64,000 nucleotides of DNA from NCBI RefSeq assembly GCF_022436705.1, contig NZ_JAKUHT010000005.1, positions 124,001 through 188,000 on the forward strand, in the 5' to 3' direction. Shown piece after piece: positions 44,381 through 53,927 of the stretch. The first letter of the stretch is position 1. Each line of letters opens with the position of its first letter. Origin of the DNA: Nocardioides sp. CFH 31398. GTDB taxonomy: Bacteria; Actinomycetota; Actinomycetes; Propionibacteriales; Nocardioidaceae. Position numbers and translations under genes: made by a program. A model generated the notes under the pieces. That model saw nothing but the letters and a program-made list of their open reading frames with translations. It ran no database searches and was not told the DNA's origin.

Positions 44381-47300
44381 TCAGCGCTTCAGGATGCCGA
44401 GGCCCTCGACCCGGACGGGCTTGCCGCCGTCCAGCGTCCTGACCGTGACCGCCCCCGAGCGGACGCCGTCCAGCCGGGGCAGGGTCAGCAGGACCCGCTC
44501 CTGCGTGCCGTCCGCCGCGAGGTTCCGGGTCGCCACCCGCTGACCGCCGACGAGCACGGCGACCCGCCCCGCGTTCGCGGCCCTCCCCACGACGAGTCCG
44601 ACGCGCTGCACACCGGAGGCCCGGCGCGTCAGCGTCGCGCCCTGGTTCCGGGTGCGCAGGAACGCGCCGCGGTAGGCGTCGTCGTCGGAGACCCGCGTCC
44701 AGCCGCCGGCCCTGGTCAGCGACCGCGCCGGGTACGGCGTCCCCCACCGCAGCACGGCGGGGCTCGGGTCGGCGTTGCCCTCCGAGTCCACCGCGGTGAC
44801 GGTGAACTCGTGGGTGCCGGCCACCAGGCCGCGGAAGACGTAACCCTCGGTGCCGTTGCAGTCGACCGCCTCGCCGTCCAGGGTGCACCGGTACGTCGAC
44901 CCGGGCTGGCTGGACTCGAACCGGATCCGGCCCTGGGGCGCCAGGCGGAACCCGCCGGCCGGCGGGCCCTTGGTGATGGTCGTGTCGGGCGCCTCCGGTC
45001 CGGCGTCGATCGTGACGTCGCCGCCGTTGACCGCGAAGAAGTAGTTGCGGACCGCCTCGACCTTGATCCGCGCCTCGTCGGTCGGCTCCGCGGGCACGCT
45101 CACGCGCGCCCGCCCGTCGTTCGCGGTGGACTGCGCCAGCGTGATCGGGAAGGTCTCACCGCCGTCGGTCGACATCGTGATGCGGACCTGTGCCGCGAGG
45201 TCCTCGGTGCCGTTGACCGCCCAGGTGACCAGGCGGCCCTCGCCGCTGCGCAGCGTCGAGCCCGCGGGCTGCGAGGTGACCTCGAAGGGCCCGGCGGTGC
45301 GGTCCAGGGTCAGTCGGACGTCGTCGTGAGCGGTGCCACCACCCCCGGCGAAGCCGTCCCGGGCGGTGACGCGGAAGTTCATCGCCCCGGTCGGGCCCTC
45401 CGCTCCGCCGAGGTACGCGGCGGTCGGGAGGAACTCCGAGAAGCACTCCCGGACCCGGTCGCTCACCTCGCCGTCGGCGCCCGGCGTCGGGCAGGAGCCG
45501 GTGGCGGCGTTCGTGTTGCCGGCGAGGACCTGACGCATGTCGGGGAAGACCCGCGTCGGGGAGCCGTCGGCGATGTTCTGCCCCGGTGACGGCGTCTCGA
45601 GGGAGTCCTCGAGCGAGACGTCCGCCGCGCGGCCGAACACCCGGAACAGCGGGCCGTTCGTCTTGGTGTTGCTGATCAGCGCCGTCCCGGTCGGGCCACC
45701 GCGGTCGTTCTGCTCCCACAGGAAGGTGACGTCGTCACCGTCGGCGTCGCGACCGGAGGCGGTCAGCGCGAACGGGGTCCGCACCGGCAGCGTGCGGTCC
45801 TGCGGGGCGACCACCCGGGGCGCGGTGTTGACGCCGGCGTTGACGGTGTCGCCGCCGTTGGCCGGCGGGCCACCCTGCGTCGCGGTGCCGACGAAGCCCT
45901 CGGCGGCGGACGGCACTCTCAGCTGCGGGACGTCGACGCGCTCGGCGGTCGGGTCGTCGGGCTGGGCGGTCGCCGAGAACCAGACCTGGAACCCGCGCTC
46001 GTCGAGCGGGCCCGGCAGCTCCGACGGGTCGCCGATGCCCTGGTAGTCGTACCGCGTGATCGTGACCGTGCGGCCGGTCAGCTCGGTGACCGCCGCGTCC
46101 ACGGACGCCCGGTTGTAGTCGTCACGGCCGATGGTCGCCGTCCGACCCTGGAAGGCCAGGGTGACCTCGTCGCCCGGCTCCTCGAACCCCCGCAGCGAGA
46201 CGGTCTGCACCTCGACGAGGTCGTCGACGGCGCCGCTCGTGTACGCCGTGACGTTGTCGATGGTCTCCTGCGAGAAGTACGGGTCGGTGTGGGGCTGCAG
46301 GTCGTCGGTGGCGCAGATGCCGGCGTACGCCATCACGGAGGAGCCGGAGCCCGGCTCGACCGACGTCCGCGCGGTGCGGTTGCCTCCCGCGCAGTTGCCC
46401 TGGGTGCCGTTGAAGGTGTGCGGCCCGTCGAACTGGTGACCCATCTCGTGCGCCACGTAGTCGATCGCGAAGAAGTCGCCCTCCGGGAACGGCAGGCCGG
46501 TGCAGCCGCCGCCCTTCAGCTCGGCGCCGACGACGCCGAGGAAGGCGATGCCGCCACCGTTCTTGCCGAGGACGATGTGGCCGATGTCGTAGTTGTCGGC
46601 GCCGATGAGCTGACCGAGGACGAGGCGGTTCTTCGCGAGCAGGTCGACGCCGCAGCCGGCCAGCTCGCCGGTGCCGGCCCCGTTGGCCGGGGGCTCGTAG
46701 CAGGGAGCGTTGCCGCAGGGGCCGTCGGCGCCGATCGCCTTGGCCCGGGTGTCGAGGTTCGTCTTCTCGGAGTCCTCGACGAGGACCATCGTGATCGCCA
46801 GGTCGTCGTTGTAGACCTGGTTCACGCGGTTCATCAGCGTGACCTTCTCGGCCAGGACGTTCTCGGTGCCGAAGTACTTCGCGTAGGACGGGTCGTTCAT
46901 CAGCGCGACGCGGTAGACGCGCTGGTCGACCGGCCCACCGCCGGCGCGCTGCGGGGCGACGTCGCGACCCGCGGCGCGGGAGGCCTCGCCGGGCGAGAAC
47001 TCGGTGGGGATCGCCTCGGGCTCGACGAGGCCCTGCACGGGCTCCTCGACGGCCGCGCCGTAGTAGGCGAGGTGCTCGGTCGTGCCGCGCTCGTTGACCA
47101 CGGGGTCGACGAACCAGGCACGCCCCGCGGACGGTGAGCGGACCGCCGCGTGGAAGCCCATCGGCGTCACGTCGAGCACCACGGTGAGGCTGGAGTCGTC
47201 GACGCCGCGACCGGCGTACGTCGTGATGTCGGGGTTCGCCGCGGCCAGCGCCGGCTCCATCACCTGGGTGCGCTGCACCGAGAAGGTCTGGGTGCCGCCG

Positions 47301-47590
47301 GCCGGCGTCGGCACCTCGACGCTCAGGCCGGCGCCCTCGACACCGCGACCCTGGGCGCGGGGCGCCGCGGAGAGCTCGTCACGCAGGTCGCCGAGGTCGA
47401 CGTCGAGCGCCGCGAAGGACGTCGGGTCGACGCGCGGGTCGGCCACGTCGCCGAGGTCGAAGTCGCCCAGCGGGGTGTACGGCGACTCCTCCGCCGAGGC
47501 CTCACCTCCGCCGACCCCGGCGGGGTCCAGACCGGCCACCACGAGGGCGGCGACGGCGAGCAGGCCGAGACGTTGGGCGAGACGAGACAT
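44381..47590 (-). CDS. Secreted reprolysin-like zinc metalloprotease
   Basis: A 1069-residue exported protease. The signal peptide is about 1-32 (LGLLAVAALVVAGL). A propeptide extends to about 200. The catalytic domain has VAHEMGHQFDGPHTF near 379-393, the HExxHxxxxxH zinc motif of metzincins, followed by SVMAYAGIC, the Met-turn. Beyond about 560 are Ig/fibronectin-like and PKD-like segments (for example TVNAGVNTAPRVVAPQDRTL and STYRCTLDGEAVDCNG), a layout seen in large extracellular proteases. It may degrade host or environmental protein. It is transcribed alone. Confidence 0.88.
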   Translation of the reverse strand: MSRLAQRLGLLAVAALVVAGLDPAGVGGGEASAEESPYTPLGDFDLGDVADPRVDPTSFAALDVDLGDLRDELSAAPRAQGRGVEGAGLSVEVPTPAGGTQTFSVQRTQVMEPALAAANPDITTYAGRGVDDSSLTVVLDVTPMGFHAAVRSPSAGRAWFVDPVVNERGTTEHLAYYGAAVEEPVQGLVEPEAIPTEFSPGEASRAAGRDVAPQRAGGGPVDQRVYRVALMNDPSYAKYFGTENVLAEKVTLMNRVNQVYNDDLAITMVLVEDSEKTNLDTRAKAIGADGPCGNAPCYEPPANGAGTGELAGCGVDLLAKNRLVLGQLIGADNYDIGHIVLGKNGGGIAFLGVVGAELKGGGCTGLPFPEGDFFAIDYVAHEMGHQFDGPHTFNGTQGNCAGGNRTARTSVEPGSGSSVMAYAGICATDDLQPHTDPYFSQETIDNVTAYTSGAVDDLVEVQTVSLRGFEEPGDEVTLAFQGRTATIGRDDYNRASVDAAVTELTGRTVTITRYDYQGIGDPSELPGPLDERGFQVWFSATAQPDDPTAERVDVPQLRVPSAAEGFVGTATQGGPPANGGDTVNAGVNTAPRVVAPQDRTLPVRTPFALTASGRDADGDDVTFLWEQNDRGGPTGTALISNTKTNGPLFRVFGRAADVSLEDSLETPSPGQNIADGSPTRVFPDMRQVLAGNTNAATGSCPTPGADGEVSDRVRECFSEFLPTAAYLGGAEGPTGAMNFRVTARDGFAGGGGTAHDDVRLTLDRTAGPFEVTSQPAGSTLRSGEGRLVTWAVNGTEDLAAQVRITMSTDGGETFPITLAQSTANDGRARVSVPAEPTDEARIKVEAVRNYFFAVNGGDVTIDAGPEAPDTTITKGPPAGGFRLAPQGRIRFESSQPGSTYRCTLDGEAVDCNGTEGYVFRGLVAGTHEFTVTAVDSEGNADPSPAVLRWGTPYPARSLTRAGGWTRVSDDDAYRGAFLRTRNQGATLTRRASGVQRVGLVVGRAANAGRVAVLVGGQRVATRNLAADGTQERVLLTLPRLDGVRSGAVTVRTLDGGKPVRVEGLGILKR

Positions 47591-47709
47591 GCGACTCCCG
47601 AGGTCGGGCGCGACCCGGGCGGTCGTGCACCGTCAGCACACTAACCACCCGCGCCGACGGCGATGGCACCCCTCGAGCCCGATCGTGGCCGGACCGTGAC
47701 CGCCACCGG

Positions 47710-48723
47710 TCAGTCCGGACGGCGTCCCGGCTCCGCGACCGGACGCTCCCCCGGCCCCCCGGCCGGCCGCTCGCCCGGCTCGGCCCACGGGAGCCGCCGT
47801 CCGGGCTCGGCGACCGGGACCTCGCCGGGCTCGCGCAGCAGCGGGTCCTCCCACCGGGGCCGGCCCGGCTCCTCCACCCAGCGTGGCCGGCCCCGGGGTG
47901 GGTGCGGCGTCGGCGGGGCTCCCGGCCCCGGCACCCAGCGGGGCTCCCCCTCGCCCCAGCGAGCCGGGCCGCCCGGGCCGTGCCCGCCCCCCGCCCCGAC
48001 GCCGCCGCTCCCGCCCGCGCCTCCCCCCGGTCCCGCCAGGGTCCCGCCCCCGGCACCTGCCCCGGCACCTGCCCCGGCACCACCCCCGGGGGAGTCCACG
48101 TCGCCGAGCACCGGGACCTCGACACCCCCCGGCTCGGGGACCGCTCGGCCCGGGGCCGGGCCTCCGAGACGACGACGCAGCACCTCGACGTCCCCCTCCG
48201 CCGCCCGCTCGCCCGCCCGCGCGAGGTGGGACGTGATCCAGTCCTCGCTCCGGTTCCGCGCGGCGTCCGCCCTCCGCTCGAGCCGCTCGTACGTCGCTCG
48301 CCGCACCGTGGGGCTCGGGTCGCCGGACGGGTCCGGCAGCACACCCCGGACGCCGTCCGGGCCGACGTCGACCGGGAGCGTGACGCGTCGGTCCGTGACC
48401 AGCAGCCCCGCCCCGCGCGCCTCGGCCCGGATCCCCCGCATGGTGTCGCGCAGGTCGTCCATCCGGTCGGCGACCGCGTCGACGTCGTCGGCGGCCCTGC
48501 CGACCCGTGCGGCGTGGGCGTCGGTGGCGGCGAGGGCGACGGCACCGACGTCGCGGTACGCCTCGCAGGAGACTCCCTCCCACCCCGCGGCGGCGTCGCG
48601 GCGAGCCTCCGCCTGTCGCGCGGCGGCGTCACCGAGATCGGTCCGCAGCGTGCCGCGCAGCCAGCGGGCGCAGTCGCGCAGCGAGACCGGGTCGCCGTCC
48701 ACCGCGGTGTCGAAGCTGCTCAC
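47710..48723 (-). CDS. WXG100-like protein with Gly/Pro-rich tail
   Basis: A 337-residue protein. Residues 1-105 form a WXG100-like helical hairpin with WEG at the turn (AAGWEGVSCEAYRDV). Residues 180-337 are low-complexity: a GGGAGAGAGAGAGGG run, then Pro/Glu/Arg repeats such as AEPGERPAGGPGERP. No toxin domain is visible at the C-terminus. Overlapping the upstream EspC-like gene by ATGA, it looks like a type VII secretion substrate or partner, but no secretion machinery genes are in the window. Confidence 0.65.
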   Translation of the reverse strand: MSSFDTAVDGDPVSLRDCARWLRGTLRTDLGDAAARQAEARRDAAAGWEGVSCEAYRDVGAVALAATDAHAARVGRAADDVDAVADRMDDLRDTMRGIRAEARGAGLLVTDRRVTLPVDVGPDGVRGVLPDPSGDPSPTVRRATYERLERRADAARNRSEDWITSHLARAGERAAEGDVEVLRRRLGGPAPGRAVPEPGGVEVPVLGDVDSPGGGAGAGAGAGAGGGTLAGPGGGAGGSGGVGAGGGHGPGGPARWGEGEPRWVPGPGAPPTPHPPRGRPRWVEEPGRPRWEDPLLREPGEVPVAEPGRRLPWAEPGERPAGGPGERPVAEPGRRPD

Positions 48724-49037
48724 GGAGCCACCGCGCCGGCGGCGTGGGCGAAGGTGCCGGCCACACGGTCGTCGGCGGCCCCCATCCCCCGGGCCGCGTC
48801 GCGGACGCCCTCGGCGAGCATCCGGTTCACCGTGCCGAGCTCGCCGCAGGTCGCGGCGAGGGAGTCGAGCAGCGCCTCGACGGCCCCGGTGGCCGGCCCG
48901 GCGTCCACCGCGGGTCGCGCCCCCCGGGCGGGGACGTCGAGCCTCCGGGCCGCGGCGTCGTGGGCCCGCGCCACGGCGTCCACGACGGGGTCGGCGAGCC
49001 GGATCGTGGGGCTGCCCGGGGGCGGTGCGATCTCCAT
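48720..49037 (-). CDS. EspC/WXG-like small protein (type VII secretion associated)
   Basis: A 105-residue, mostly helical protein. The hydrophilic N-terminus is MEIAPPPGSPTIRLADPVV. LLDSLAATCGELGTVNRMLAEGVRDAARGM resembles the second helix of EspC-like ESX-secreted proteins. The ATG at 49035-49037 gives that length. It is coupled to the downstream WXG-like gene by a 4-base overlap, the usual pairing of small ESX substrates. Confidence 0.55.
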   Translation of the reverse strand: MEIAPPPGSPTIRLADPVVDAVARAHDAAARRLDVPARGARPAVDAGPATGAVEALLDSLAATCGELGTVNRMLAEGVRDAARGMGAADDRVAGTFAHAAGAVAP

Positions 49038-49142
49038 GCGTCCACGGTCCTCGGCGTCGGCGGGGCCCGCAAACGTCTCTCCACAGGCGGCCTGCCGCGG
49101 TCCCGTCACCACGAGAGGGCTCCCCGTCGTACGTTGACCGTC

Positions 49143-49670
49143 ATGGACGGCGGCGAGCCCGGCAGCGAGCGCACCGGGGACCCCATCCGCGAGGCCCACC
49201 GCCAGTGGGTCGCCCACGGGTGGGCGGACGCCGCCGACGGGATGGCGATGGTGACCTCGCTGGTCCGTGCCCTGCAGCTCGTGACCGAGCGCATCGACGC
49301 CGTGCTGCGGCCGCTCGACCTGACCTTCGCGCGCTACGAGGTGCTGCAGCTGCTGTCGTTCTCGTCGGCCGGCCGGATGCCGATGACACGGCTCGGCTCG
49401 TTCCTGCAGGTCCACCCGGCGTCCGTGACGAGCGCGGTGGACCGTCTCGAGCGCCAGGGGTTCGTCCGGCGCGAGCCCGGGCCCGCCGACCGCCGCGTCA
49501 AGCTCGCCGTGCTCACCGACGACGGCCGCGCCGCCGCCCAGCGGGCCACCCTCGGGCTGAACGCGCTCTTCGAGGACCCCGGCCTCCCGCCCGCCGAGGT
49601 CGCGCAGCTCACCGGCCTGCTCCGGCGGCTGCGCGCCGGGGCGGGCGACGAGGTGGACACGTCGTCCTGA
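49143..49670 (+). CDS. MarR-family transcriptional regulator
   Basis: A 175-residue winged-helix regulator. LTFARYEVLQLLSFSSAG precedes the HTH. RLGSFLQVHPASVTSAVDRLERQG is the recognition region, and RREPGPADRRVKLAVLTDDGR is the wing. The ligand is unknown. It lies 248 bp upstream of icmF on the same strand, so control of icmF is possible but not shown. Confidence 0.88.
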   Translation: MDGGEPGSERTGDPIREAHRQWVAHGWADAADGMAMVTSLVRALQLVTERIDAVLRPLDLTFARYEVLQLLSFSSAGRMPMTRLGSFLQVHPASVTSAVDRLERQGFVRREPGPADRRVKLAVLTDDGRAAAQRATLGLNALFEDPGLPPAEVAQLTGLLRRLRAGAGDEVDTSS

Positions 49671-49751
49671 CCCACGCGGGGTGTCGGCAGGGCGCCCGGC
49701 CCGGACGCCCCGTCACGCGCCACCCCGTCGTCCACAGGTCCGGCGCGGTCA

Positions 49752-49822
49752 CCCGGGTAGTCCCCTGACCTCCTGTCGCCCAGCGGGCCCGCGGGCGACC
49801 GTTCCTCAGGGGACTACCCGGG
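49752..49822. repeat. 71-bp nested palindrome upstream of icmF
   Basis: cccgggtagtcccctga (49752-49768) and tcaggggactacccggg (49806-49822) are a perfect 17-bp inverted repeat. Inside, gtcgccc (49775-49781) pairs with gggcgac (49793-49799) on the same centre. It lies between the MarR gene and icmF. It may end MarR transcription, or be a mobile palindromic repeat. The rest of the 248-bp gap holds the icmF operator below and no gene. Confidence 0.65.
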
Positions 49823-49886
49823 AGCACCTCACTGCCTGTGGATCGCGCGGTGGAGTTCGGTGACCCAGGCCACTACCATGAGATAG

Positions 49887-49898
49887 TTGGACGTCCAA
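49887..49898. promoter_or_regulatory. Palindromic operator upstream of icmF
   Basis: The 12-bp palindrome ttggacgtccaa sits 21 bases upstream of the icmF ATG. The flanking gatag...gtatc extends it to a 22-bp near-palindrome. Similar TTGGACGTCCAA boxes precede acyl-CoA metabolism genes in actinobacteria (from memory), where TetR-type regulators bind. The position, between promoter and RBS, suits repression. Confidence 0.5.
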
Positions 49899-49918
49899 GT
49901 ATCTGAGAAGAGGCCTCG

Positions 49919-52900
49919 ATGACCGACGAGCAGAGCCTGCACAAGCCCGAGAACCCCGTCCGCCTGGTGACGGCCTCGGCGCTGTTCGACGGGCACGACG
50001 CCTCGATCAACATCATGCGGCGGATCTTTCAGACCCGCGGCTGCGAGGTCGTGCACCTCGGGCACAACCGGTCGGTCAAGGACGTCGTCGACGCGGCGCT
50101 CGAGGAGGACGTGCAGGGCGTCGCCGTGTCGTCGTACCAGGGCGGGCACGTCGAGTACTTCACCTACCTCGCCGAGTCCCTGCAGGAGAAGGGCCTGGGC
50201 CACGTCCAGATCGTCGGCGGGGGCGGCGGCGTGATCGTCGCCGACGAGATCGCCCGGCTGCGCGAGGCCGGCGTGACGATCTTCAGCCCCGAGGACGGCC
50301 AGCGCCTCGGCCTCGTCGGGATGATCGACCAGGTCGTCCGCGCCTGCGACGTCGACCTCCTCGGGGTCGGCGCCCCGGACGCCGACGCGCTCGTCTCCGG
50401 CGACCGCACCGCACTGGCCCGCGCCATCACCGCCGCGGAGCTCGGCCGACTGGACGACGAGGTCCTGCGCCGCGCCACCGAGGCCGCGGAGCGCCGCACG
50501 GTGCCGACGCTGGGCCTGACCGGTACCGGCGGCTCGGGCAAGTCCTCGCTGACCGACGAGCTCGTCCGCCGGGTCCGCGTCGACCAGCAGGACAAGCTGC
50601 GTGTCGCCGTCCTCGCCGTCGACCCCACCCGCCGCAAGGGCGGCGGGGCGCTGCTGGGCGACCGCATCCGCATGAACTCCCTGGACGGCGACCGCGTCTA
50701 CTTCCGCTCGCTGGCCACCCGCGGCGCCCACGAGCTGCCCGACTGCCTGCCCGACGTGATCACCCTGCTGAAGGCCGCCGGCTACGACCTCGTCGTCGTC
50801 GAGACCCCCGGCATCGGCCAGGGCGACGCGGCGATCGTGCCGTTCGTCGACGTCTCGATGTACGTCATGACGCCCGAGTTCGGCGCCGCCAGCCAGCTCG
50901 AGAAGATCGACATGCTGGACTTCGCCGACGTCGTCGTCATCAACAAGTTCGAGCGTCGCGGCGCCGAGGACGCGCTGCGCGACGTCGGCCGGCAGCTCGT
51001 CCGCAACCGCGAGGCCTTCGGGAAGAAGCCGGAGGACATGCCCGTCTTCGGCACCTCCGCCGCCAGCTTCGACGACGACGGGGTCACCTCGCTCTACCAG
51101 CACCTGCTCCCGATGCTCGTCGAGCACGGCCTGCACGCCGAGGACGGCGTCCTCCCGCGGGTCGACGTCAAGCACTCCTCCGGCATCCGCCAGGTGCTGC
51201 CCAACGACCGGGCGACGTACCTGGCCGAGGTCGCGGACGCCGTCCGCGGCCACCACGCCGAGACCGAGCGCCTCGCGGAGATGGCGCAGCGCGCCCAGCG
51301 GCTGGCCCTGGTCGCCGACGAGCTCGAGGACGGCACGGAGGCCCGCACCGAGGTCGCCCGCCGCGCCGAGGAGGCCGAGCGCGACCTGCCCCGCGACCTC
51401 GCCGAGCAGATCGAGGGCTGGCCCGCCGTCGTCGAGGCCTACTCCGGTGAGGAGCAGGTCGTCACGATCCGCGACAAGGAGATCCGCTACGCCCTGACCC
51501 GGGAGTCGCTGAGCGGCACGAAGGTGCGCCGCGTCAGCCTCCCGAGGTACGACGACCACGGCGAGCTGGTCCGCTTCTGGCGGCGCGAGAACCTCCCCGG
51601 CGCCTTCCCCTTCACCGCCGGCGTCTTCCCCTTCAAGCGGGACGGCGAGGACCCGGCGCGCATGTTCGCCGGCGAGGGCGACCCGTTCCGCACGAATCGG
51701 CGCTTCAAGCTCCTCTCCGAGGGCAACGAGGCCACGCGCCTGTCGACGGCGTTCGACTCGGTGACGCTCTACGGCCGCGACCCCGACCCCCGCCCCGACG
51801 TCTACGGCAAGGTCGGCACGTCCGGCGTCTCGGTGGCGACGCTCGACGACATGAAGGTGCTGTACGACGGCTTCGACCTGCTGGCGCCGTCCACCTCGGT
51901 GTCGATGACCATCAACGGCCCCGCGCCGTGCGTGCTCGCGTTCTTCCTCAACACGGTCCTCGACCAGGCCGCCGAGCGCGGCGTCGACGCGGCCACCGCG
52001 CTGGCGACGGTGCGCGGCACGGTGCAGGCCGACATCCTCAAGGAGGACCAGGGCCAGAACACCTGCTTGTTCTCCACCGAGTTCAGCCTGCGGATGATGG
52101 CCGACATCCAGGAGTGGTTCATCGAGCACAGGGTCCGCAACTTCTACTCGGTCTCGATCTCCGGCTACCACATCGCCGAGGCCGGGGCGAACCCCATCAG
52201 CCAGCTCGCGTTCACCCTCGCCAACGGCTTCACCTACGTCGAGGCCTACCTCGCCCGCGGCATGGCGATCGACGACTTCGCGCCCAACCTGTCCTTCTTC
52301 TTCTCCAACGGGATGGACCCCGAGTACTCCGTCATCGGCCGCGTCGCCCGCCGCATCTGGGCGGTCGCGATGCGCGACGTGTACGGCGCCGGCGAGCGGT
52401 CGCAGAAGCTGAAGTACCACGTGCAGACCTCGGGCCGGTCCCTGCACGCGCAGGAGATGGACTTCAACGACATCCGCACCACGCTGCAGGCGCTCATCGC
52501 GATCTACGACAACGCCAACAGCCTCCACACCAACGCGTACGACGAGGCCGTCACCACGCCGTCCACCGAGTCCGTGCGCCGGGCCCTGGCGATCCAGATG
52601 ATCATCAACAAGGAGTGGGGCCTCGCGATGAACGAGAACCCGCTCCAGGGCTCCTTCGTGATCGACGAGCTCACCGACCTCGTCGAGGAGGCGGTGCTGC
52701 GGGAGTTCGAGGCCATCAACGAGCGCGGCGGCGTGCTCGGCGCGATGGAGACCGGCTACCAGCGCGGCCGCATCCAGGACGAGTCGATGCTCTACGAGCA
52801 CCGCAAGCACGACGGCTCGCTGCCCATCATCGGCGTCAACACGTTCCTCAAGCCCGACGGCCCGGACGACGCGACCCCCCAGCACGTCGAGCTCGCCCGC

Positions 52901-53119
52901 GCGACCGAGTCGGAGAAGGAGGGCCAGCTGCAGCGGGTCACCGACTTCCGGCGCGACCACGCCGAGGAGGCGAACCTCGCCCTCGACCGCCTGAAGGCCG
53001 CCGCCCGCGACGGCGACAACGTCTTCGCCGCCCTCATGGACGCCGCCCGCGTCTGCACCCTGCAGCAGACCACCGACGCGTTCTTCGAGGTGGGCGGCCA
53101 GTACCGGAGGAACGTCTGA
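49919..53119 (+). CDS. icmF: Fused isobutyryl-CoA mutase IcmF (B12-dependent)
   Basis: A 1066-residue fusion. The B12-binding domain has DGHDASI (24-30) with the cobalt-ligating H26. A MeaB-like G-protein chaperone domain follows with Walker A GTGGSGKSS near 199-207 and INKFERRG near 340. The C-terminal part (about 540-1066) is the acyl-CoA mutase barrel. It interconverts isobutyryl- and butyryl-CoA; some members take pivalyl/isovaleryl-CoA. The fusion carries its own chaperone, so no meaB is needed. The upstream palindrome probably controls it. Two downstream genes may serve B12 or metal handling. Confidence 0.95.
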   Translation: MTDEQSLHKPENPVRLVTASALFDGHDASINIMRRIFQTRGCEVVHLGHNRSVKDVVDAALEEDVQGVAVSSYQGGHVEYFTYLAESLQEKGLGHVQIVGGGGGVIVADEIARLREAGVTIFSPEDGQRLGLVGMIDQVVRACDVDLLGVGAPDADALVSGDRTALARAITAAELGRLDDEVLRRATEAAERRTVPTLGLTGTGGSGKSSLTDELVRRVRVDQQDKLRVAVLAVDPTRRKGGGALLGDRIRMNSLDGDRVYFRSLATRGAHELPDCLPDVITLLKAAGYDLVVVETPGIGQGDAAIVPFVDVSMYVMTPEFGAASQLEKIDMLDFADVVVINKFERRGAEDALRDVGRQLVRNREAFGKKPEDMPVFGTSAASFDDDGVTSLYQHLLPMLVEHGLHAEDGVLPRVDVKHSSGIRQVLPNDRATYLAEVADAVRGHHAETERLAEMAQRAQRLALVADELEDGTEARTEVARRAEEAERDLPRDLAEQIEGWPAVVEAYSGEEQVVTIRDKEIRYALTRESLSGTKVRRVSLPRYDDHGELVRFWRRENLPGAFPFTAGVFPFKRDGEDPARMFAGEGDPFRTNRRFKLLSEGNEATRLSTAFDSVTLYGRDPDPRPDVYGKVGTSGVSVATLDDMKVLYDGFDLLAPSTSVSMTINGPAPCVLAFFLNTVLDQAAERGVDAATALATVRGTVQADILKEDQGQNTCLFSTEFSLRMMADIQEWFIEHRVRNFYSVSISGYHIAEAGANPISQLAFTLANGFTYVEAYLARGMAIDDFAPNLSFFFSNGMDPEYSVIGRVARRIWAVAMRDVYGAGERSQKLKYHVQTSGRSLHAQEMDFNDIRTTLQALIAIYDNANSLHTNAYDEAVTTPSTESVRRALAIQMIINKEWGLAMNENPLQGSFVIDELTDLVEEAVLREFEAINERGGVLGAMETGYQRGRIQDESMLYEHRKHDGSLPIIGVNTFLKPDGPDDATPQHVELARATESEKEGQLQRVTDFRRDHAEEANLALDRLKAAARDGDNVFAALMDAARVCTLQQTTDAFFEVGGQYRRNV

Positions 53120-53137
53120 CCCCGCGACCGACGAGGG

Positions 53138-53159
53138 AGGTCGCGACCGCGGGTCGAGA
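53138..53159 (+). repeat. 22-bp dispersed repeat, copy 2
   Basis: Identical to 31814-31835. It lies 18 bases after the icmF stop. With the upstream cccgcgacc (53121-53129) it can form a small hairpin that may end icmF transcription. Confidence 0.65.
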
Positions 53160-53231
53160 CCGGGTGAGACGGACGGTCGCCCCGACCGCGGCGGTTCGGT
53201 CGGACGCACTCCCCCTCGGTACCGTCGGCCC

Positions 53232-53927
53232 GTGGCCGCCTCACGACTCCTCCTCATCCGGCACGGCCAGACCTTCAGCAACGTGTCGGGCTCGCTCGAC
53301 ACCGCGATCCCGGGCGCGGACCTGACCCCGCTCGGCGTCCGCCAGGCGGAGGCGCTGCCCGCGGCCCTCGCCGACGCGCGGATCGACCGGCTGCACGTCT
53401 CCCGGCTCGTGCGCACGCAGCAGACCGCTGCGCCGCTCGCGACGGCGCGGGGCCTCGAGGCCGCGGTGACGCCGGACCTCGAGGAGATCTCGGCGGGTGA
53501 CCTCGAGATGCGGTCCGACGAGGAGGCCGTCACGGAGTGGCACCACACGCTGGTCGCCTGGTTCAAGGGCGACCTCGAGGCCAAGGTCACCGGCAGCGAG
53601 ACCGGCCACGAGTTCCTCGCCCGCTACGACGCCGCGATCGGCTCCGTCATGGACGCCGCCCCGGACGGCTCCCACGTCGCGGTCGTGAGCCACGGCGCCG
53701 CCATCCGTCTGTGGACCCACCTGCGGGTCGACGAGGCCGACGACGCGGTCATGCCTCCGCTCGAGGAGCGGATCGAGAACACCGGCCGCTTCGTCCTCGA
53801 CCTCCCGGCCGGCGCCGCCGCCGGTGAGCGTCGCTGGCGGCTCGTGGAGCACCACCTCGCCCCCGCCGGCGGCGAGGCGGTCTCCGACCACGACACCACC
53901 CCGGACCCCACCGGCGACATCGACTGA
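53232..53927 (+). CDS. Histidine phosphatase family protein
   Basis: A 231-residue branch-1 histidine phosphatase. RHGQTFSNVSG holds the phosphorylated His (about residue 11), SRLVRTQQTAAP the conserved Arg and VVSHGAAIR the second His. The substrate is unknown. CobC-type alpha-ribazole phosphatases belong to this family, and the B12-dependent icmF upstream and the BtuF-like gene downstream make a B12 link possible. It overlaps the next gene by one base (TGATG). Confidence 0.85.
   Translation: MAASRLLLIRHGQTFSNVSGSLDTAIPGADLTPLGVRQAEALPAALADARIDRLHVSRLVRTQQTAAPLATARGLEAAVTPDLEEISAGDLEMRSDEEAVTEWHHTLVAWFKGDLEAKVTGSETGHEFLARYDAAIGSVMDAAPDGSHVAVVSHGAAIRLWTHLRVDEADDAVMPPLEERIENTGRFVLDLPAGAAAGERRWRLVEHHLAPAGGEAVSDHDTTPDPTGDID

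Noticed and set aside
49829..53590. A 1253-residue minus-strand ORF covering icmF
   Set aside because: It is the antisense shadow of icmF; it is V/D/L/R-rich with no motifs, and icmF is certain on the plus strand.
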